This document shows, piece by piece, positions 30,450 to 42,936 of a stretch of DNA of 64,000 nt. Origin of the DNA: Glandiceps talaboti. Its lineage: Eukaryota > Hemichordata > Enteropneusta > Spengelidae. Location of the stretch: NCBI RefSeq assembly GCF_964340395.1, contig NC_135551.1, positions 8,146,879 through 8,210,878 on the forward strand. The letters are read 5' to 3'. Both the position numbers and the translations under genes were made by a program. The notes under the pieces are model-generated. The model saw nothing but the letters and a program-made list of their open reading frames with translations. It made no database searches and was not told the DNA's origin. How positions within the stretch are numbered: the first letter of the stretch is position 1; every line of letters starts with the position of its first letter.

Positions 30450-30680
30450 CACTGACGTTCAGCTGCATGTCTCTTCTACAGGTACAGCGTATGCAGGCTC
30501 GTCAGTGTAACGCGAGTGTACATACTCCGATGTAACACCGTTGTGAGTTACGCTAACGTAACAGTAACATTGTACTCCGATGTACCACTGTAGGTGAAGT
30601 ACCTCGAAAGTTACACCGCTCCAATGTTAGATGTACTCCGGTGTACATCACCGAGAGTACTTTCGATGTTACACGGGCAA
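30450..30680 (+). repeat. Continuation of GTAC/GTAAC motif array
   Basis: Further GTGTACATACTCCGATGTAA-type motifs and GTAACAGTAACA occur here. They are separated from 29085-29318 by the inserted 1.1-kb element. Partial ORFs here are not considered genes. Confidence 0.55.
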
Positions 30681-31561
30681 GTTGTCTGCCGACGTACCAC
30701 CCTCCCTGACGTCACGTACTGACAACAAGTCGCGCGACCGTCCAGAGGTCAGGCGACAACCATTTTGTCACATGTCAGACGACGGCAAATACTCTTATAA
30801 TTTTCACCGCATTGTCTACAAAATACGGGACAAACTACTTATTTTTGGCTTACATAAAGAGAGAAAGTTTAGCGGCATACAAGAGTGGTAACGTTATGTG
30901 AAACACCCTCCGAAATTATAGTGAGATGCATGTCCGAATGCCTGAAGACAGAAAAGGTGAAAGTGAAGATTTTATTAACAATGTACGCCACTCTGATGTC
31001 AGATATTATCACAAAATGACTACAAAGATATACAATGTCAAGAGTCAAGACAGCGAAATGTTACATGTACTTTCAAAGGTTAGTTTATTGTTTATTTCCT
31101 ATGTCATGAACTGGTAAAAAGGGCAAACATTACACTTGGTGTTTGAACAGTAATGGGTAGCTAGAGTGAATGTAGACCGTCTGTTGTGTTAAAGTGGAGA
31201 CATACACATTTACTAATACTATGATATACAGGCAAGAGAACATGATATATCCAAGAAAGGAGTACCCTTTATTGATATTCAACCATAGACATAGAGGTAG
31301 CATGATTCCCAAACACCCTAAGTGGGAAAAGGGTATGTTGCTTCATTTTTTACACTCTCCCTTCCACACACTCAATACTTTTATCAACATGCCTTTTGGT
31401 CTGGCCTTACTAATCACTGTTGGTTGAAATATAATGCCAAGTGTAGTTGAATGTATAAACCAGGATGTATTATATAGAATAGAATAGAATCTTTATTGCA
31501 TCTTAAAACTACATTCATCTGTGACAGTGTTTGGTGCCAGAACTAATACATGCATAAACTA

Positions 31562-31880
31562 TGTCATGCAACATTACAGTTAACTACACTCAAAACACGT
31601 CGTATACGAGGGGACATGCTGCAAGTATTTAAAATAATCAACAACATTGACAAATGTTCGGTTCCACTAGAGAAATCTACATACACTTCTACAAGAGGAC
31701 ATGCTGCAAAACTACGGAAACAACATGCACGATTGGATCCGCGAAAGAATTGTTTTCCTGTTCGTATTGTTACTGAGTGGAACTCATTACCGGACTATGT
31801 TGTACTTTCCAAAAACGTGAACGAATTCAAGAATAACATTGATCAACACTTTTGCACCAGATTCTGATGGGATGCCATTA
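31562..31880 (+). mobile_element. 3' fragment of a CR1/L2-like LINE
   Basis: The 105-aa plus-strand ORF at 31550-31867 has the C-terminal pattern of LINE reverse transcriptases: L-TL-TRRIRGDMLQVFKII, a TRGH segment and the late FPVRIVTEWNSLPDYVV motif. It stops at the usual place after the last helix. The upstream RT is missing, so this is a 5'-truncated insertion. Confidence 0.85.
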
Positions 31881-32309
31881 TCTCTGGATATTTAATCCCT
31901 AACTGAACTAAACTAACTGAACTACAGTAATATCAATAATGACAATATGGTTTATAGGTAATAAACGTTAGGTTAGATAAATGTAATGTATATGTTTCCT
32001 TATATATTTATTAGATGTTTATGTTTCTCAACAGGAAAGAATTGCATTGCTTATTTAGATAATCACATTAAATGTTGTTTAAAAAAACAAAATATCAAAA
32101 AACATACAATACATTTTTACTGAGAATACTAGCATTAATATTGCCACACACCTACACATCCATGACATTCAGGTATTTGTCCAATCTCTGAGGTCAAATG
32201 AAAGTAATTTCTCTTTCACAACACACTTATCTGTGATGATTAGGAATCCATTCTAACTGAGAGTTTTTAATCACTGCCTCTAACTTAATTACCATGTTAT
32301 TATGCACAG

Positions 32310-32573
32310 TGGAGTCATGATGGGTGAATGGTTAGTGTGACCGCCTTGGAATCTACAGGTTGCAGGTTTGAGCCCTGTCGCTGCCTGCTGTTTGTTTCTG
32401 AGTTGCTAAAGTCCTTGGGCAAGATTTGAACCACAACTGTGCCTCAGTCAACCCAGCTGTATAATTGGGGACCTGGTAGGATGTAGGTTGCAATGTGAAG
32501 GCTTTTATCATATGCGCTTAAATGTGGGAAAGCGCTATATAAGAACCCAACATTATTATTACTATTATTATGT
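32310..32573 (+). mobile_element. tRNA-derived SINE
   Basis: A tRNA-like head with A box (GGTGAATGGTTAGTGTGACC) and B box (GGTTTGAGCCC, about 32365) is followed by a central domain (CTTGGGCAAGATTTGAACCA…CCCAGCTGTATAATTGGGGA). A tail 'agcgctatataagaacccaacattattattactatt' follows, given here in fragments of common SINE tails. It is read on the plus strand. Confidence 0.82.
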
Positions 32574-33539
32574 AAGCATAATATTTGAATATGGGACAAG
32601 CTCACAAGATTTAAATTTGAATATAAATTTCTTCCTCACAGAAAACTTGATGATCCAGCTATATGATGTGAGAACAACAAACAAATAAAGAAAACTAGGT
32701 GAGAATAATTTATCTTACATGCATTTCTGTAATGCTGGGGAATCAGAAAATTCATGTTCACCAATCATGCATAGCACTCTAAAACAGAGTTCTGGGTTGG
32801 AAGAGGCTTGTTGTATACTGGGGCTGAGCATTACTAGATTTCCAGGTTGTAATCAAGTATCATATCTGAAATATTCACCAGTAGAGAAGTATCTAAGTAG
32901 TATCTTATTTTATACTTACCAATAAAAAGTATAAAATCACATTATTAACAACAGAATTCACACTTAATACAGAGAGGTAACCATTTCAAGAATCTGCCCA
33001 AGCAAACTAGTATTTTTGTTATGTTTTATTACTGTTTATTTTTCTCTCATAGAACAAAAAACATTTAGAAGTACCAGGTATTACATTTGCATCAACCACT
33101 TTCATAAGTTTTAATATAGTACATAAATAATGTGTATGAATCTTATTTGAGTAAAACGATATTCTGTTGCAATGATTTAGTCAGAAACTTGAAAAAATCT
33201 TGACAGATGTTGTCATGCTTTGTATGGTAAATACATATCTCATTCTGACATATATGAGTACAAATGTCCACTGTTCTGCCAAGTTTGTTCCAGTTCAATA
33301 TTATTAGGTTTAAATTAATGTCCTTGTCTTCTTCTGCATTTTGTCATCTTTTCTATTTGAAACAAGATGTAGCTGCTGCCATAGCTGTAGCTTTGAAAGT
33401 TTTTCCAGTCACTAACTGCAACAAAAGAGTTTTAATTTATCATTACATTTTACAGAAAATTCCTTGAATAGACTGTGTTAGTAGAAGGTTTCACATGAAG
33501 GCACAGTTTTAAAAAGTCTCACCAATACACAGTCTCTCA

Positions 33540-33830
33540 TAAAGTTAGTGTTTATTGGGGCAGTTATTTGTAAACGTAATGTCCAAATATGGTATATTCA
33601 TCCACAGACAAGTGATTTATCATCGCAGGAAGCTACTTATATTCTGTTTACATCTCTATAACAGTTGGGGTTCACTGATTGGATGAACAACTTTTTGTGC
33701 TTATTAAAGGAATTTGACCAGACATGGTTTAGTTAAACACCACATTGGCATCTAGACTGCTGCCAGGTATCATGAACTGACAGACTAACACTTGGCAATG
33801 ACCATAAAAGGAGTGTGCCATTTAAAATGA
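33540..33830 (+). repeat. Dispersed repeat, second copy at about 45465-45720
   Basis: Shared blocks with 45465-45720 in the same orientation include 'tttattg…ggacagtta', 'acaaatatggtat', 'ataacagttgggtt', TTTGACCAGACATGGTTTA and 'accacattg.catc'. Non-coding; class unknown. Confidence 0.7.
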
Positions 33831-33892
33831 TAATGTTTTTATATTGATCAATATGTAAAGATGTTCATATAAAAGCAAAGTTGAACACAATC

Positions 33893-34925
33893 ATAATAGC
33901 ATAGTGTAGTGTAGTCGTTAGTCAATCATAGCACAGTATAGAACAGTTCAGTAGGGTATGGTACAGTACATTACAGTGCAATACAATACAGTATAGCATA
34001 GCTATAGTATAGTATACTAGTAGTATAGTATAGTATAGTATAGTATGGTATAGTATGGTATGGTATACTAGTAGTATGGTACAGTACAGTACAGTATAGT
34101 ATAGTATAGTATAGTACAGTATAGTGTAGTATGGTATAGTACAGCACAGTATAGTATAGTATATATATAGTATAGTATAGTATAGTGTAGTATAGTGTAA
34201 TATAGTATAGTATAGTATAGTGTAGTATAGTGTAGTATAGTATAAGTATGGTATAGTATAGTATAGTATAAGTATAGTATAGTATAGTATAGTATAGTAT
34301 AGTGTAGTGTAATATAGTATAGTATAAGTATAGTATAGTATAGTATAGTATAGTGTAGTATAGTATAGTATAAGTATAGTATAGTATAGTATAGTGTAGT
34401 ATAGTATAAGCATAGTATAGTATAGTATAGTATAGTATAGTATAGTATAGTATAGTATAGTACAGTACAGTATAGTATAGTATAGTATAGTATAGTATAG
34501 TATAGTATAGTGTATAGTATAGTGTAGTATAGTATAGTATAAGTATAGTATAGTATAAGTATGGTATAGTATAGTACAGTACAGTACAGTACAGTATAGT
34601 ATAGTATAGTATAGTGTAGTATAGTATAAGTATAGTATAGTATAGTATAAGTATAGTATAGTATAGTATAGTATAGTGTAGTATAGTGTAGTATAGTATA
34701 GTATAAGTATAGTATAGTATAAGTATGGTATAGTATAGTACAGTACAGTACAGTACAGTACAGTATTATAGTATAGTATAGTATAGTATAGTATAGTATA
34801 GTATAGTATAGTACAGTATAGTATAGTACAGTACAGTACAGTACAGTACAGTACAGTACAGTATAGTATAGTATAGTATAGTATAGGATAGTATTGTATA
34901 GAATATTATGGTACAGTGCAATACA
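33893..34925 (+). repeat. About 1-kb pentanucleotide satellite (AGTAT)n with AGTAC/AGTGT variants
   Basis: It is nearly continuous AGTAT with interspersed AGTAC runs, GTGT units and AAGTAT spacers. Longer blocks recur: the pattern around 34523-34605 reappears at about 34687-34770, suggesting a higher-order period of about 165 bp. The Tyr-Thr-Ile-Leu ORFs across it are translations of the repeat. Confidence 0.97.
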
Positions 34926-34989
34926 GTAGAGAAATCTGTGATCGTTGGGGATGTAGATAAGTAGATAAGATGTAAGGACAGTTTGCAAA

Positions 34990-37900
34990 CATTTAGGTGT
35001 AAGGAAACATCATGGTGAATATTTTGGTGTATGAACACATTTTGGCAAGCATTTAGCTGTACTGAAAGTGAGCAAATGTAATACCGTGGAGCTATAGTAC
35101 TTCTTGTCGCAGTGTAGTCAAACATGTATTACAGAACTGCTATAACAATTAATGCTCATTGTGTTGTGATCCACATATTTTTTCAACATCAGTTCTTAAT
35201 GTTTATACATTAATTTTATAAATTATTTATTTTATGCCATTCACAGGTATCAAGTGAAAATTGATATGAGATAGGGGAGCTGAGGAAAAAACAATTGATA
35301 CTGTTTAGAATGGGAGAAATAAATCAAACAAGGTAAATATATGACAAGTCTAGTTGTAAATTAGTCACGTAAGAGAATTTCGTACTACATTTTGGGAAAT
35401 AGTTTCTGCATTTGTGAACAACATCATTGTGTGGACAAATTTTAGGAAAATAACACCCTAGAAAATTCAGACATTTTTGTAGACTTTGCTTTCGGGAGAG
35501 TCAGTCATATCATACTTTCACATCACAAAAGTTTCACATTTTTGCAAAGAAACACCAATTTGAATCTTACTTCACATGTTCATTGTTCTGTGATGCCTCA
35601 TGGGAGTCAACAAACATGCACATACATTTGATGAACAAGTAAATATTCATGACACCTTCATACTTATTACTTTTAAAAAGTCATGAGTATTTATTGTTTA
35701 TCTAATATTGTTTGTTAACTCTGATGAGGCAATACAATAATTGTGAAACAAGTTAGTTTGGCATTTCTTGGCAATCTTGTGAAACCCAAACCCAAAGTTT
35801 TATGAAAATGGTCTTATTTCCAGGAGTGGGTATTCCCTTTTAAAGAATTTCCTGTGATTAAAAAACTGACAAATGATATTTTTATAAGAATGTGGATGTG
35901 TCATAACAACTATGAAGCATATTACCTGGAATACACATTTAGTTCAGTATACCAAAAAGTTGGCATTTAATCAGGAGTGTTTATCAATCTACAAGAACAA
36001 ACAAGAGGAAACGACTCTGAAACAAGAAACTGGAGTAAACACTGTGGATATACAAACAGTCAGATACACAAATTAAATGTAGACAAAAAACACTCAAACT
36101 GTTTCTTAGAACAGAAAGATTTGGGAACCATATGTACAACAAAAAGGGAAAATATATGGTATGACCATCAAGTGTCCAACACATTAATAAATGTTCAACA
36201 CATAATTTTGGTGGGGAACTACAAATAAAATTCACTTTAGATAAAACTCAGATAGATTTACCTGCTTGCTGTCATTAAGAAAAACACTGATATATAGGAA
36301 ATGTCTTGACTTACTTAATGTTAAGTGTGACTGTACATAGGTACATATTTTAATCCTTATCTAATATGATATTATGTTTCATGTCATCAATATCATAATA
36401 ATAAAAAAATCTATAACACTTGATACTATCTTGATTGATAATTCATTGTCAGTAAAGTTGGAATGTTCTTTCTTTTAACAGATCAGGTATGTCAAATTGG
36501 TTGGTGCTTTTGGATTTTACGAAGATAAACAAACAGGCCTTAGACTACCTCTTACAGATTGGCTAGGTGTGAGAGAGTCAAACTGATGAAGACAATCACC
36601 TCAAAAGAGCCTGTCACTGTCAACCGTACATATTTCAAGCCCCTAGGACTCTAATACCTGTTGCAGTCATAAATAATTTTGTTAACTGACTGTACAGTTG
36701 ATGAATGTACAAAAGTAGACAGTGATACTTTATTTGTTTGTGACTGGCATGAAATGTATGTCTGTGCATAGGTTATCATTCCCACAAATCTTTGTCACAA
36801 TATATATGTGTATCAAATTTGTGTTGTCACACATGCATGTCAAAAACAGTGGAAAAATCTTGTTAGTCTTCATTAGTCAAGAAGTTTGAAAACTTCAAGT
36901 TATTGTTACTGATTAAAGTGTATGACATCAATAAGCAATACTTCATAAATATAAATTATGGTACACAGTTTAGCCTAGAGACTTATCATCTCCACAATAT
37001 AATGTTGAAAGCTTTTTGATATACATGTAGTCAAACACCAAATCAAGTCCCCACATTATGTAGTTTGATGTATCACTATTGATTATAGCTTAATGTATTT
37101 GGGTTCATACAGTCCCGAGTTTATATGTACATAGACAAAGAGTATTATGAAAGAAAGGCTTGAAATTAAAAAAATACTGTTTACAGAACTATTGTTGTGA
37201 AAGAATCTGTGAAACATTTCTAGAATGATTATGATCATCACAACTTGTCACTGAACAAAGTGAACTTTTCAAAATGTAACTACATGTATGGTACAATGTG
37301 CTGTCGTCTGTTAATGGTACATTGTATAGCCAGAGATTATTTTATTTTACTACACCTATACAATTAGTCATATTAATGTATTGTGATATCTTCAGAAAAT
37401 AATTTTGAAAGCAAAGTATTTTTTAAAAAACGAAAATTTAGTGCAGACTTTTACAACTTTGTATGAATCTCAAAGGGGCACAGGCAGAGTTTAGACAGTT
37501 TTTACTTTGGTTAGTAATAAAAAATACTTTACATAAAACCATGGCTAAACTTATCAAGTATAGTGTTTACAATGATTCATGTAGCCATGACGTGTCACTT
37601 TTTGCCAATCATCCAACTCATATGTTGTTCATGTAATGACAGGGATTTCCTCAGATTTGTTTTTGATACGTACCAACAATTATGTCATCCAATCTTTTAT
37701 ATATTATATTTAAATACCAAGATTGAGTTATCAGTATCAAGTAATGAATGAGTGTGCTTCAGTAGGTTGAATACAATATGTAACACTTCATAGGCAACAA
37801 AAAACTGTGTCCAAAAACTCTTAACTCAGCCTGTGCCCCTTTAAGCCTACCTTGGGTACATTTTAGTAAAAAAATAATTAGTATACAAACGTAATATGAC

Positions 37901-38400
37901 AATATCACATCAGATCCATTTTTTGTTGCGTATATAATGTTGATGTACATATACATTTACAGTTTACGCAGTCAAACTTGCTACATGTTCAAAACTGTAA
38001 TTTGAAGAGAAAGAATAAACATGCGAGATTGTGAAATATAATAGTTCAATGTGAGATAAAAAAAAAAACCAAAAAACGACAACACATTGGTGACTATGGT
38101 GATTTATGAGAACACTTGATTTTGTGCATGTAATGATATTTATCAGATGTATTGTTATTAAAATATCAAAAAATTGGTAACTTTTCAAATCAAATTTAGA
38201 TATATGAAGTGTCTTTACTAATTGGTAGACAAAGTTTTATTATGTAACATTCAGTGACTTTTGTAAATTGCATCTACTGATCTAGAATAAATATTGTCAC
38301 TTTGAGTTTGATTGACATGTGTAATTTAATTGTTTGTGTGTCTTACCTTTGAGCGTTTACACTTGTATATATGCCATGGCCCCAGGTACAAACACATATA
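34990..38400. other. Gene-poor AT-rich stretch
   Basis: No ORF with domain signal and no consistent exon chain was found on either strand. I saw no complete mobile element. Possible isolated splice-like sites (for example an acceptor near 35246) could not be joined to anything. Confidence 0.45.
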
Positions 38401-38413
38401 CTTGAGTTTTGTG

Positions 38414-38456
38414 TTTCTTTTATCCATGGATGTATTAGTCTCACTAATACATCCAT
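38414..38456. repeat. Short hairpin ATGGATGTATTAGT/ACTAATACATCCAT
   Basis: Perfect inverted arms around 'CTC'. The right arm with its CTC (CTCACTAATACATCCATG) is also found at about 27564-27581, so it is probably a transposon end motif. Confidence 0.6.
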
Positions 38457-38639
38457 GTTTTATCCAAGATCAAAACTAGGTATACGTGTAAAACAATGTT
38501 TGTAGCACGTTTTCTGAGACCATGATGTAGAAACGATCGAGTATTGCAGAACAGCTGATGAACTTTGACCTGTGTAGCAGACGTCGACTCACATGAAGAT
38601 CGTACTTCGATCCGGAGATATGAGGTTTTGAACCCCCAA

Positions 38640-38932
38640 AACCGGCCCAAACCCCCCGTATAACCCCTTCTCAACACTCGCGGTACGGCGAAGGTACACT
38701 AGCGGTACGCCACGCGCAGTAACAGAGCAGAGAGTTACGCTACGTAACTCCAACTCTCAGTTACGGAACGGAGTGTACTGTCGATGTAACTCTCTACACT
38801 GAGTAACTCGGCGGAGTGTACTTCTGAAAGATCTAGGTATACCCTTGTACCAGAGAAGCGAGTAACAGCGAAGGTACACGGGAGTACATCTAGAGTTACG
38901 CTTGTGGGGAATTTGCGTGTGTAAATACCAAA
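38640..38932 (-). repeat. Subterminal GTAC/GTAAC motif array with TTACACACGCAAATTCCCC end (right)
   Basis: Dense GTAC, GTTAC and GTAAC motifs (38690-38905) end in GGGGAATTTGCGTGTGTAA, the exact reverse complement of the 29085 end. Orientation is inverted to that copy. Confidence 0.62.
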
Positions 38933-39216
38933 AGTGAACAGCAAGACCAAGCTAGACTCACTTGAAAACATCAGAAAGTAACTATTCAAACACCATTTTC
39001 AAAACAGAAGCTATTACGTTGATAACTCTTTACTCAGGCCTAAAAATAATTGTTTGCTTCCGATTATCCAACCCCACCTAGTTTTTCACTGCTGAGTCGA
39101 CCCTAAACTTTTTTTTACGTATTCGAGAAAAAATAAGATGTGAATTCTCACAAGAAATAATGGATGTGGAAACTGACACCAACATAGGAAGACAATACAT
39201 AATAATACTTTATTTT

Positions 39217-39520
39217 TTAACACTTTATTTTAATGAGGGCAAAAATAGTTGACGAAACAACTAATCGAGTTTTATCACCCCAATCTCCGTCCTCACCCTC
39301 ATCCCCATCATCTTCCCTCTCAAACACACATTCTTCAGGTAAATTATATTCTTCTTCAAACTGTACAAGAGTTTCTAGCTCATCAAAAATGTCAAGTATT
39401 TCTTCACCCTCTGTTAACACGATGTCATCCACTTCCATATCATTCTCTCCCCTATGTGTATATTCATTGCTTTCGCAATTTTCACATTGCTCATGATAAA
39501 TCGATAGCAGGACTTATTTT
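39217..39520 (-). CDS. Possible exon or fragment encoding an acidic peptide
   Basis: The minus-strand frame is open from about 39517 to the stop at 39217. It begins with a CENCESNE stretch and runs through a very acidic segment (Glu/Asp about one third, e.g. LTEGEEILDIFDELETL) before ending FALIKIKC. The nearest ATG is 39438. No upstream partner exon was found. It lies between two transposon arrays, so it may be the N-terminal part of a decayed transposase or a host exon. No function is assigned. Confidence 0.25.
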
Positions 39521-40237
39521 GAATGTAAATATCATTGCATGTATTTGCGGCATCGCTAAACTTGTAACAATATTCGATCGCTAAAAACCCATAGCATCGT
39601 CAAAATGACAGTTTCACTGCATAGAAATTCTTGGAAGAGTGGTTTTGACTTTTATATTGTCGATAATTGATTTTTTTTTTACATGTTCTAAAAAGAATAA
39701 CTACTTTCCTATGTTTGTTGGTACAGTAACATTCCTAAATCATCGAGTTGAATTGAGAAAGCGTGATGTTCGGCAACATGTCAACAAAACATTTGTCCAA
39801 AGGCCAACGTACGTTGGTGGAGGATCTATGATAAGTTGGCTGATTGAAAATGAACAATATTAATCTAATGACTATGATGGTTTTTGAAACCAACAACTGC
39901 ATAGAGTGTTGACTTTCTTTACTTCTCGTCCATGTCAGAGAATTAGATGTCATTCAATACAATAAACATTGATGGTCAATACCCCTGGAAAATGAAAATG
40001 GTCACAAATGAATCTACCCTGCACGAGTTTATGGGCTTTGCCTAGTTATGATATTATAATTTTATTTACTTTACTTTACTTTACTTTACTTTTTTTTTTT
40101 AAAATCATGCAAATACTGATTCGAGTGCCTATGGCACTGGTAAGTACAAAGCAGAATAATTCATCCAAATCAAATTTGCGATTCAGATCTGGATCGCTTC
40201 TGTCTATTCGCGTTTACTAGTCACAGTGCACTGGCCT

Positions 40238-40899
40238 GATTGCGATTCACTTCGTCCCATTTTCAACTCGTTCCATTTCAACTCGCCCCAACAACACTAG
40301 GAAACGTTTATACATCTAAACGGTACATGGACTCGAAGTACGGGAACCGAAAAATTTACATGATTTTACCTACGTAGCCAGTTGAAGTGTAGCAAATGTA
40401 ACATTTCGTAGCAGAAAGTGGTGTGTGTTTTGGCTAAGCTTGGAAGTATAACCCACTTCCATGGGCTAAGTGATTGGTAGATCTAGAACTTATACTAGCA
40501 CAACAACTTTCGTCAGACATGGAATATCACTTTTCACACTTTTAGGACTTAATGTTTACAACCCAAATGAGAAATAATAATGATAATAACCGGGGAGAAT
40601 ATTAGTGACTGACACGCTTACGACTTCCGCGCGTACGGGTTTTGGAGAGTGTCTCCTCTCCCTATGACCCTAGTTAACGCAACTAAGTATTGTAGTATGT
40701 GTTTACAGCGCAAGTTGTACTTCATATAGTGGAATACGAGATACCACAGACCCTCCAAACTGAGTACTACTAGCTTCGATTTCATATATGCACAGGTAAA
40801 TTATATTGTAAAGAGTTGGGGCGAGTTGAAAACGGGGCGAGTTGAAAATTGGACGAGTTGAGTGGGACGAGTTGAAATGTGACGAGTTGATCCGTCATC
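40238..40899. mobile_element. Compact CAACTCG-type inverted-repeat element
   Basis: Starts GATTGCGATTCACTTCGTCC and ends with repeated GACGAGTTG motifs and 'gatccgtcat', as in 29328-30440, and shares long segments with both halves of that element. The flanks CACTGGCCT and CGCTGGCCT suggest a 9-bp TSD with one mismatch. It lacks the nested palindrome. Non-coding. Confidence 0.72.
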
Positions 40900-41175
40900 C
40901 GCTGGCCTCATGTGGCAGGTCGTCATATCGGACAAAAATTGTAATTACTGTAAACGTTCACGCTTTCACCAGGTAGCTGTTTCAATGTTTTATGTCATAA
41001 TCTTATGAAAAACGATTGTCTGATTTGAAAATCATAGTACAACAAACCTTTAGTTTACTCGTGTAGCTGTACAGGCGTGTGTACTCGTCGTACTCGTCGT
41101 CTTTACTCAACAACGCAACAACATGAACAAGAAGGCCATCAAAAGGAGAGGAGGAATTACAAAGCGGAAGGTCAT

Positions 41176-41312
41176 AATACGCATGCGTATTGCGTTCTGA
41201 AGCGCTGAAGCATTGTCTGTTGTAACCTTGTTGTAACCCAAACTCGACAACGCGCGCGCGTACATGTGTTGTAAGTATTTATAACGACGCTTCAGAACGT
41301 ATACGCATGCGT
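41176..41312. mobile_element. Short fold-back element
   Basis: ACGCATGCGTATTGCGTTCT…GAAGCG (about 41180-41207) is mirrored by CGCTTCAGAACGTATACGCATGCGT (about 41287-41311, shown as shorter blocks ACGCTTCAGAACGTATACGC and GCATGCGT). A (CG)n run at 41254-41263 could adopt Z-DNA. Non-coding. Confidence 0.6.
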
Positions 41313-41504
41313 CACATTTGACCCACTGGCAGCTCCCACTGGCAGCTGACAACGTTCTATAATTTTTCAGAGGAGAATTTTCTCTCAATGAGACAATATT
41401 TTATGAGAAATTATGAAGGAAATTTAGAAAACATCCAAGTCATCGCGTATTTGTTCAAATCATCGCCTACTACACACATGTACTAAGGGACCGGACAGAA
41501 TTTA

Positions 41505-41610
41505 CGGCGGGGGTGGGGGGGGGAGAAATTGGGGGGGGGGGGGGCATGAAAAAATGGGAGGCTTAAGGGGGGGGGGCATGAAAATTCTCATGGTTTGAAA
41601 GGGGGGCCGC
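41505..41610 (+). repeat. G-run cluster
   Basis: Several runs of 7-12 G within about 100 bp make this a strong candidate for G-quadruplex formation on the plus strand. Non-coding. Confidence 0.8.
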
Positions 41611-41836
41611 GAAATATTTTGTCATTGAAAAAAATTAATATGTTAGAAAATTTAGCATTGCATGAGATAGCACTTGATATCGCCTTTAATGAATGTCTAC
41701 ACTTTCATTTATGTATTAAAATGGAAGTGTGTACGTTTGTATGTACCTATTTAGTGAAGCATAAAAACACTACTCAAGATTAATTTGATATACCCTGAAT
41801 TACTCTTATATACTCCATAGACCAAGTTGTTCACAC

Positions 41837-41859
41837 ACACACACACACACTTTTTAGCA

Positions 41860-41933
<74 letters not shown>
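41837..41933 (+). repeat. (CA)n and (TA)n microsatellites
   Basis: (CA)n at about 41837-41850 and an uninterrupted (TA)n of about 68 bp ending at 41932. Confidence 0.97.
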
Positions 41934-41935
<2 letters not shown>

Positions 41936-42029
41936 GACTGGGTGTTGATTAAACCACATTAAAGTGCTCAATACGGTTAGTAGAGCGAATTATATATAGG
42001 TTTTGAAAATTTGAACAAAATTACATGCT

Positions 42030-42522
42030 ATTGACCCTACAGAACTGTTTCGTGAGGTGCGTATTCCTCACTCATCAGGGTTAGATTAGAATGGAATATA
42101 GTATCTGCGTATCCTTACCGTTAAATTCTATTATTCTAATGTTCCTAACAGGGAATATCTACCTAGTAACATAGCGTATTAGCATAGTTAATTGTTCTGC
42201 AATAATGATTTATGTCTATGTCTACACGACGACACAAGTTCATTCCGTTTATTTAGAGTGCAGCGATGAGGTTGACAAATTATAATGTACTTTTCAGTTA
42301 TGCAGAGATTACATCTCTGACTGGAGCTGTTGTATGGTCGCGCGCGCGCGATAATTTTCCACACGCGTAATGTCGTAATCAATTTCTTTATACATACTTA
42401 CTTAGTTCTGTTGAGTTTCTTGACAAATTGTTGCGGAATGAAGCTGTGTGGTTCCTGTACCGTGTCTTGAACTCGTTTTCAGTGAGTCCGACATACGTTT
42501 CGCGGATATTGTATTTTGAAAG
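42030..42522 (-). mobile_element. Penelope-like element fragment with GIY-YIG endonuclease end
   Basis: Minus-strand reading at about 42522-42388 gives RETYVGLTENEFKTRYRNH followed by a SFRN and NSTELSKYV pattern. This is the diagnostic C-terminal GIY-YIG domain of Penelope-like retroelements, cut by a stop at 42390-42388. Downstream (42030-42070) lies CTCACGAAACAG-type sequence often found near the 3' end of these elements. The reverse transcriptase is absent: a 5'-truncated, dead copy. Confidence 0.8.
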
Positions 42523-42727
42523 GCGTTCGCCAAGGAAAAAAAACTCACGTAAAAGACGCAATAACGATGGAATAAATGTAAATACAGGAAAACCAGCCTA
42601 ACTAACATCAGATTTTAATCAGATTGTCACTTCACCGTACCGAGTCGCCACTTTAAGTTTATACCTTGAGTGAAACAGGTTGTTTATTCATCACTGTGCA
42701 CTTTTAATGAGCCGATCAATGCACATG

Positions 42728-42936
42728 GTGCTCAGGCTCATTTAGTTCTGTTTACAAATATAAACAAAACACAATAAACATACAAGTAAACAAAAAAAAC
42801 AAAAAAAAACAAAAACAAGTAAACAAACAAACAAAATAAACTGACAAATGAGTAGATACATGCATGAGTAAACGACAACAAACCAACGAACAACCAAACA
42901 CTGCCCCCCCCCCCGAAATGGTCACATATGGAAATA
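42728..42936 (+). mobile_element. Single arm of the AAAC-rich fold-back element
   Basis: Begins GTGCTCAGGCTCATTTAGTT and runs through (AAAC)n, AACGACAACAAACCAACGAA and AACACTGCCCC… to CATATGGAAATA. It matches one arm of 29612-30000 and lacks the mirrored half. Confidence 0.75.

Noticed and set aside
33922-35125. Very long Tyr-Thr-Ile-Leu ORFs, up to 306 aa
   Set aside because: They are translations of the AGTAT satellite, whose 5-bp unit has no stop in these frames.
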